From positions 1 through 21,974 of the forward strand of contig CABRXV010000033.1 in NCBI GenBank assembly GCA_902475005.1: a stretch of 21,974 bases of DNA, given 5' to 3'. Position 1 is the first letter of the stretch; each line of letters starts with the position of its first letter. Under the pieces are notes generated by a model that was not told where the DNA came from, ran no database searches, and saw only the letters and a program-made list of their open reading frames with translations. Shown in pieces: positions 8,946-13,352 of this stretch. The position numbers and the translations under genes were made by a program. The DNA is from CABRXV01 sp900754955. Its GTDB lineage: Bacteria > Actinomycetota > Coriobacteriia > Coriobacteriales > Eggerthellaceae.

Positions 8946-9008
8946 GGGTCGCATCTGATGGCGCATGTGAGTGCGAAAGCCATCGGGTGCGACCCTTCGC
9001 CTTGTTTT
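8946..9008 (+). terminator. Terminator hairpin after purD
   Basis: GGGTCGCA (8946-8953) pairs with TGCGACCC (8988-8995), then a 3/3 internal loop, then GATGGC/GCCATC (8957-8962 with 8979-8984). The 3' flank CTTGTTTT at 9001-9008 is T-rich but starts a few bases after the stem, so termination strength is uncertain. Confidence 0.65.
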
Positions 9009-9122
9009 GTCGTCTCGCGCGCCCGTATACACCGAGTGGGGTATTTCTGATTGAGGATATCGGAAATGCGCCGAGACTTTGTTACCCTACGTGATAGTTA
9101 AGCGTCTGAATGGAAAGTCCCG

Positions 9123-10478
9123 ATGTTATCTGAACGACTGTTGACCATGGCGGTGCGTGAGTGCACTAAACAATATCTCAAACTGAAGCCGACCGATGAG
9201 CTGCATGTTCCCGCGCCCGAACCGGGCAAGCGCTACATGCTGTACGCGCACGTGCCGTTCTGCGAGCGGCTGTGCCCGTATTGCTCGTTCAACCGCTTCC
9301 CGTATGCGGAGGATCGCGCGCGTCCGTACTTCGCCAACATGCGCAAGGAAATGCTCATGTTGAAAGATCTCGGCTACGATTTCGACAGCCTCTACATCGG
9401 CGGCGGCACCCCGACGATCCTGCTCGACGAGCTGTGCGACACCATCGATCTCGCGCGCGAGACGTTCTCGATCAGGGAAGTGTCGAGTGAGACGAACCCG
9501 AACCACCTCATCCCGAGCTATCTCGACAAGCTGCAGGGTCGCGTGCAGCGCCTGAGCGTAGGCGTGCAGAGTTTCGACGACGGCCTGCTCAAGCAGATGG
9601 ACCGCTACGATAAGTACGGCTGCGGCCAGGAGATCATGGAGCGCATCCAGGATGCGAGCCCCTACTTCGTGTCGATGAACGCCGACATGATCTTCAACTT
9701 CCCCGCGCAGACCGAGGAGATTCTCATCAGCGACATCGAGCGTGTGATCGAGTCGGGCGCGAGCCAAACGACGTTCTATCCGCTCATGGCATCGCCGAGC
9801 GTGGAGAAGTCGCTTGCGCGCACGGTGGGCAAGGTTGATTACGCGCGCGAGCAGCGCTACTACGAGATCATCTGCGAGCTGCTGACGGGCGAGCTGCCGG
9901 GCGTGGAGATCGCCGGCGGCGCCGCGGGCGCGCAGGGCGAGCGCGGTCTGTTCGAGCACGGCAGCGCGTGGACGTTCAATCGCCGCGGGACGGATGCGGC
10001 GGGCGACGACGCCATGATCGACGAATACGTTGTCGACTACGAGGAGTACCCGGCTATCGGCTCGGGCGGCATCACGTATCTCGGGTCGAACCTGTACGTG
10101 AACACGTTCTCGGTCAAGGACTACAACTTCGCCATCGAGAGCGGCCGCATGTCCATCATGGGCAAGACCACGTTTTCTAAGCGCGACCGCATGCGCTACC
10201 GTTTCATGATGCAGCTGTTCGGATTGCGCCTCGACAAGCGTGCGTTCGAGCATGACTTCGGGTGTTCGGTTGAGGCGGGGCTGCCCGTTGAGATGGCGTT
10301 CATGCGCGCGGCGGGCGCTTTTGCCACCGACAACGCCGACGAGCTGACGCTCACGCCAAAGGGCCGCTATCTCGTGGTGGTGATGATGCGCCAGTTCTTC
10401 ATCGGCGCGAACAATCTGCGCGATCAGGCGCGTGCGGCGCTCACCGGTGAGGAACGGGAGCTGATCTTCGGTTCATGA
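9123..10478 (+). CDS. Radical SAM protein, HemN/HemW (coproporphyrinogen III oxidase-like) family
   Basis: The 451-residue protein has the radical SAM cluster motif C47-x3-C51-x2-C54 in YAHVPFCERLCPYCSF, the GGGTP motif at 93-97 and the HemN/HemW signature SVGVQSFDD near 150-158, so it should bind a 4Fe-4S cluster and S-adenosylmethionine. Its C-terminal half (DEYVVDYEEYPAIGSGG, then LYVNTFSVKDYNF) resembles the coproporphyrinogen-oxidase-like family used in haem-related chemistry, including HemW haem chaperones and ChuW/HutW-type haem-degrading enzymes, and is longer than ordinary HemW (about 380). GGAAAG at 9112-9117 supports the ATG at 9123. The last 4 bp overlap the prepilin peptidase gene. 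The exact substrate cannot be told from sequence. Confidence 0.85.
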   Translation: MLSERLLTMAVRECTKQYLKLKPTDELHVPAPEPGKRYMLYAHVPFCERLCPYCSFNRFPYAEDRARPYFANMRKEMLMLKDLGYDFDSLYIGGGTPTILLDELCDTIDLARETFSIREVSSETNPNHLIPSYLDKLQGRVQRLSVGVQSFDDGLLKQMDRYDKYGCGQEIMERIQDASPYFVSMNADMIFNFPAQTEEILISDIERVIESGASQTTFYPLMASPSVEKSLARTVGKVDYAREQRYYEIICELLTGELPGVEIAGGAAGAQGERGLFEHGSAWTFNRRGTDAAGDDAMIDEYVVDYEEYPAIGSGGITYLGSNLYVNTFSVKDYNFAIESGRMSIMGKTTFSKRDRMRYRFMMQLFGLRLDKRAFEHDFGCSVEAGLPVEMAFMRAAGAFATDNADELTLTPKGRYLVVVMMRQFFIGANNLRDQARAALTGEERELIFGS

Positions 10479-11017
10479 TCGTTTCCGCTGTCATATATCT
10501 GCTGTTCGCGGCGCTGCTGGTTATGGCGGCGGTCATTGACCTGCGTACGCTGCGTATCCCCAACGTGCTCATTGTGGGCCTGGGTGCGCTGTGGCTTGTG
10601 TGGCGCGTTGCGCTGGCGTGTGGCGGAATGATAGCGGGAACCGATTTCCTCACGTCGTTTTTGGCGCCTGACCCGTTCAAACACGTGTCGTTCGCCAACG
10701 GCATCATCGGCTCGATCGCTCTGGGCGGCGGCCTGCTCGTGGTGACGGCGGTGTACGAGGCGGTGTCGAAGAAGCGCGCGATGGGCGGCGGCGACATCAA
10801 GCTGCTCGCCGTGGTGGGCCTGTTCCTCGGCATCGAGCGCGGCATTGTGTGCCTGTTCGTGGCGTGTGTCGTGTGTCTGCTGTTCGCGCTTCTATGGCCG
10901 CGCGTGCAGTGGGGCGATCGCAGCGTGGCCACCGAAGGCGGCTATCCCGTTCTGCGCGAGCTGCCGTTCGGGCCGTCGATCGCTGTCGGCGCGGCAGCGG
11001 CGCTGTTCGTGTTCTAG
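10475..11017 (+). CDS. A24-family prepilin peptidase (short form)
   Basis: This 180-residue membrane protein cleaves the leader of type IV pilin-like proteins at the cytoplasmic side of the membrane. The two catalytic aspartates are visible: D22 in VIDLRTLRIPN and D107 in AMGGGDIKLL. About five to six hydrophobic segments span the chain, and it ends with the family motif ELPFGPSIAVGA. It lacks the N-terminal cysteine-rich methyltransferase domain of PilD, so it is the peptidase-only type. Its ATG overlaps the TGA of the radical SAM gene (ATGA), implying coupled translation. pilT on the other strand near the window end suggests that a type IV pilus system is its client. Confidence 0.88.
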   Translation: MIVSAVIYLLFAALLVMAAVIDLRTLRIPNVLIVGLGALWLVWRVALACGGMIAGTDFLTSFLAPDPFKHVSFANGIIGSIALGGGLLVVTAVYEAVSKKRAMGGGDIKLLAVVGLFLGIERGIVCLFVACVVCLLFALLWPRVQWGDRSVATEGGYPVLRELPFGPSIAVGAAAALFVF

Positions 11018-11170
11018 CGCGGCGTGCGTTGTGCGTTAGGGGTGTAACAAATCCGGACGGCGCGTTTGCGCGAACTGGTTGGCTGCGTGCCAGCGGAATG
11101 TCACACTGAAACGGCACGCCTCATTCCCGATCGCATTCTGAACAGTTTGGGTTCGCCTGCCGCGCATTCT

Positions 11171-11635
11171 GTTTAAACGCGCTTCTATTCGAAGACGTTT
11201 TGCCGAAACGCGCTTTCGTTTGGACGCGTTTTTGTTCAAGCGTGTTTTGTTCGGGCGCGTTTTCGGGCGAACGCGTTTTGCTCGAGTACGTTTTCGACCG
11301 AGCGCGTTTTGCTTGGATGCGTTTTAGGCCGAACGCAATCAGTTCGAGCGCGTTTGCTTGGATGCGTTTGTCTGGGTGCGCTTGTCCGGACGCGTTTGCC
11401 CAGAGGTGCCGTCGCCCAAACACGATTTGCCCGAATGCGTTCTCGTTTGGATGCGCCGTTGCCCAAGTGCATTTTGTCCAGAGGCGCCTTCATTCAAACG
11501 CGTTTCGTTTGAATGCGTTCCCGCTTGGAGGCGCTTTCGAGCAAATGCGATCGTTCGAGCGGCCCTTCGCCCGAACGCGTTCCACCCGAACGCGTTTTCG
11601 GCCGGACGTATTGCGCACGGAAGCGCTTCTTCGTA
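11171..11635 (+). repeat. Array of about 30 degenerate 15-16 bp direct repeats
   Basis: The stretch is built from variants of a unit close to TTCGAACGCGTTTTG. Using the G before the T-run as a marker, units fall at 11181, 11197, 11212, 11228, 11244, 11259, 11275, 11290, 11306, 11321, 11336, 11352, 11366, 11380, 11394 and onward to 11625, steps of 13-18 with a mean of 15.3 and often alternating 15 and 16. Copies have diverged, yet spacing is kept. Longer similarities exist (CGAGCGCGTTTTGCTTGGATG near 11299 recurs near 11345), and ATTCAAACG/CGTTTGAAT at 11492-11514 is a perfect inverted repeat. Frames are open because the unit lacks stops, but the step is not a multiple of three, so coding is unlikely. 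The 150 bp before it (11018-11170) hold nothing else I can identify. Confidence 0.85.
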
Positions 11636-11744
11636 AATGAGCGCAGGCGAGCGCTTTTCTGCTGAGTCGGGAAGGTCGCGTGCGGCTGATGAGCGGGATT
11701 TTCCCGTATCGGATGAACTGGACGAAGCTGAGCGAGGTTGCGAC

Positions 11745-12284
11745 ATGGCGGGATTGAGATTGCTTGCGGACAAGTCGGCGCTGTGGAAGAACGGCGCGTA
11801 TCAGGTGGCGGTGTTCGCCGTTGTGCTCGTGCTTGCTACGGTGCATGGGGCGCCGCTCGTTGCGAGCGGTCAGGCGTCGAAGGAGGATGCGGCGCTGCTC
11901 GCGCTGGCGTGGGCGACGTTTCTTCCGGCGGTCTTGAGCGGTCTGGCATGCATGCGCCACGACGGAAGTCCCTCGCGGAGCAATCGCCGTTTGCTGCTGG
12001 CGAGCATCGTGCTTCTCGTGCTCGTGCCCCTTGCCGTGAGCGCTCTGTGCGCCTTCACGGTGGGCAACATGTCGTACCTCGGTCTTGCCGTGTTCGCCGC
12101 GGTGGTCGCGGTGCTCAACTTCAGCAAGCTGTATTCGTTCGAGCATCCCGACGAGATTCCGAGCGACACCGTGCTGCGCGCGATCAAGCTCGACAGCCCG
12201 CAGAAGCAGAAGGGCGAGAAGACGTCGAAGAAGTCGGCGAAGGAGCCGGCCAAGAAGCCAGGTGAAACGCAATCTGCTGAATAG
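11745..12284 (+). CDS. Small membrane protein of unknown function
   Basis: I do not recognise this family. The chosen frame gives 179 residues with four hydrophobic segments (about residues 19-36, 46-63, 82-104, 108-124), ending in a lysine-rich, hydrophilic tail (about 143-179, SPQKQKGEKTSKKSAKEPAKK) that would lie in the cytoplasm. The frame is open back to an ATG at 11637, which would add 36 acidic residues. I prefer ATG 11745 because AGCGAGG lies 7 bp upstream and because third-position GC drops before it, whereas 11637 has no ribosome binding site and abuts the repeat array. It stands alone between the repeat array and a parS site. Confidence 0.7.
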   Translation: MAGLRLLADKSALWKNGAYQVAVFAVVLVLATVHGAPLVASGQASKEDAALLALAWATFLPAVLSGLACMRHDGSPSRSNRRLLLASIVLLVLVPLAVSALCAFTVGNMSYLGLAVFAAVVAVLNFSKLYSFEHPDEIPSDTVLRAIKLDSPQKQKGEKTSKKSAKEPAKKPGETQSAE

Positions 12285-12342
12285 CGCGGTCGTCACGGGT
12301 TTCATTCGCAACGGCTTCTCTTTTCGGACGGGTGGGAAAGAA

Positions 12343-12358
12343 TGTTTCACGTGAAACA
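12343..12358. promoter_or_regulatory. parS site 1 (ParB/Spo0J binding site)
   Basis: An exact copy of the bacterial chromosomal parS palindrome TGTTTCACGTGAAACA. The symmetry extends to 22 bp (12340-12361). ParB binds such sites near oriC, spreads, and recruits SMC for chromosome segregation. Confidence 0.92.
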
Positions 12359-12381
12359 TTCGCGAGCAGCGTAGGTCCTAG

Positions 12382-12442
12382 CGAGCATCACGCGCCTTCG
12401 CTTTTTCCTCGCACTTCTAGACTCGCGTCCGCGTGATGCTCG
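12382..12442. repeat. 13-bp perfect inverted repeat, 35-bp spacer
   Basis: CGAGCATCACGCG (12382-12394) is exactly complementary in reverse to CGCGTGATGCTCG (12430-12442). No T-tract follows the right arm, so it is not an obvious terminator on the plus strand; function unknown. Confidence 0.6.
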
Positions 12443-12622
12443 TGCGGCTTCTGCGGCCAGCTTTCTGCGCGGGGTCTCTGCTCCTGTCGCGTATCGCGCT
12501 ATCCGTATCGCCTTTGCCTTCCGCATCTCGTTCTTCGCGTCCGCGTTTCGCATTCGCCTCCATCTGTCTTTCGGACTTCGCCTCTAAAACATCCAACCAT
12601 CCAACTGCTCGTGCACCGAGTA

Positions 12623-12654
12623 CCCAACCGCCCGAATGCCCAGACGCCCTAACG
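12623..12654. repeat. Four degenerate 8-bp tandem units
   Basis: CCCAACCG, CCCGAATG, CCCAGACG and CCCTAACG follow each other without gaps. They lie in a wider degenerate CG-punctuated tract (about 12470-12700). Confidence 0.5.
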
Positions 12655-12723
12655 CTCCACGTTTCCCGAATGCGTCGTGCCTTCCGAGCGCCTTCAGTCG
12701 CACACCACCCTGCTTGTTTTAAC

Positions 12724-12751
12724 TTGACAATACCCCTAGGGGGTATATACT
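12724..12751 (+). promoter_or_regulatory. csoR-copA promoter
   Basis: A consensus -35 box TTGACA (12724-12729) and -10 box TATACT (12746-12751) are separated by 16 bp. The spacer is filled by the first CsoR operator, so apo-CsoR binding would block RNA polymerase. Confidence 0.88.
12730..12746. promoter_or_regulatory. CsoR operator 1
   Basis: ATACCCCTAGGGGGTAT is a pseudo-palindrome of the GC-core, TA-flanked type bound by CsoR-family repressors. It lies exactly between the -35 and -10 boxes. Confidence 0.85.
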
Positions 12752-12768
12752 TCGCAATGAAATACGGA

Positions 12769-12785
12769 ATACCCCATGGGGGTAT
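12769..12785. promoter_or_regulatory. CsoR operator 2
   Basis: ATACCCCATGGGGGTAT differs from operator 1 only at two central bases and starts 39 bp further downstream, between the -10 box and the csoR ribosome binding site. The internal ATG of this operator is in frame with csoR, but AAAGGA at 12790-12795 points to the ATG at 12803. Confidence 0.85.
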
Positions 12786-12802
12786 GCGGAAAGGAAAGCG
12801 AA

Positions 12803-13192
12803 ATGGTGAGACGCATGGGGCCTGCTGAGGCGGCTGAGATTGCAGAAGCTGCCGAAGCTGCTGGAGCTGGAGGAACAGGAAGCTGCGAGGGGTCGCAGGC
12901 ATGCTGCTGCCATCATAAGGAAACGCCGCGCACGGCGGAGTTTCAGGCCGACTTGAAGAAGCGGCTCAACCGCGCAATCGGCCAGCTCAATGGCGTGAAA
13001 GACATGCTCGACGACAATCGCTACTGCGGAGACGTGCTCACGCAGCTCGCTGCGGCGGAAAGTGCCATCCATAACGTGTCGGCGCTGCTGCTGCAGGATC
13101 ACCTGGAAACGTGCGTGGTCGAGCAGGTGCAGCGTGGCAACACCGAGGTGATCGACGAGGCGATGCAGCTCATCAAGCGTTTCGCGCGCTAG
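12803..13192 (+). CDS. csoR: Copper-sensing repressor CsoR
   Basis: CsoR is a helical DNA-binding repressor that leaves its operator on binding Cu(I). In the 129-residue product the copper ligands are C75, H100 and C104 (RYCGDVLTQL and QDHLETCV); their spacing of 25 and 4 residues equals the C36/H61/C65 set known for the Mycobacterium protein. The start ATG 12803 is chosen for its ribosome binding site (AAAGGA, about 7 bp upstream); ATG 12776 lies inside operator 2. An unusual N-terminal extension is Ala/Glu-rich (residues 7-26) followed by a Cys/His cluster (C28, C34-C36, H37-H38). Autoregulation is expected, since two operators sit in its promoter. parS site 2 separates it from copA. Confidence 0.92.
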   Translation: MVRRMGPAEAAEIAEAAEAAGAGGTGSCEGSQACCCHHKETPRTAEFQADLKKRLNRAIGQLNGVKDMLDDNRYCGDVLTQLAAAESAIHNVSALLLQDHLETCVVEQVQRGNTEVIDEAMQLIKRFAR

Positions 13193-13255
13193 CGGCCTGC
13201 CTGAACAAGTCGCATGCAAAAAAAGACTGTCTAGGCGTTTTCAAACGGTGCGGAA

Positions 13256-13271
13256 TGTTTCACGTGAAACA
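13256..13271. promoter_or_regulatory. parS site 2, between csoR and copA
   Basis: An exact TGTTTCACGTGAAACA with symmetry extending to 22 bp (13253-13274). It is inside the 160-bp spacer of the copper operon. No separate copA promoter with a clear -35/-10 pair is visible in this spacer. Confidence 0.92.
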
Positions 13272-13352
13272 TTCGTTCGAGAAAACTTTTGAAAAAACGG
13301 CAGGCGTGCGTTCGATGAGATCGAAGCAACGAAAACGAATCGAGATGAATCG

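Larger units (their letters stand above)
12285..12723. other. Gene-free interval with parS, an inverted repeat and degenerate short repeats
   Basis: No gene is supported here. The interval holds the first parS site (12343-12358), a 13-bp inverted repeat (12382-12442), and a C-rich, irregularly repetitive tract from about 12470 to 12700. Open frames exist on both strands but have no family resemblance and no ribosome binding site, and the longest one runs into the csoR promoter. Confidence 0.6.

Noticed and set aside
11171..11635. CRISPR array
   Set aside because: There are no separate spacers; units are directly adjacent, only 15-16 bp long and degenerate, and no cas gene is nearby.
11200..11640. 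146-codon open frame through the repeat array, ending with ATGA at the next possible gene start, looking like a pentapeptide-repeat protein
   Set aside because: Units step by 15 or 16 bp and some by 13, 14 or 17, so the amino acid repeat drifts in phase. The A-(D/N)-(L/F)-x-x pattern of real pentapeptide proteins is not kept, there is no ribosome binding site, and frames on the other strand are equally open.
11637..11744. Upstream ATG for the membrane protein, overlapping the end of the array frame
   Set aside because: No ribosome binding site, and codon third positions are much poorer in GC than in the rest of the gene. The start at 11745 fits better, though the longer form is not excluded.
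12347..12553. Short minus-strand frames whose products begin or end with MFHVKH or REXFT at 12343, 13256, 17626 and 21193
   Set aside because: These peptides are translations of the parS palindrome itself and not genes.
12417..12902. 161-codon minus-strand frame over the csoR promoter and upstream gap
   Set aside because: Composition-driven frame, overlapping a clear promoter and operators, with low-complexity product and no ribosome binding site.
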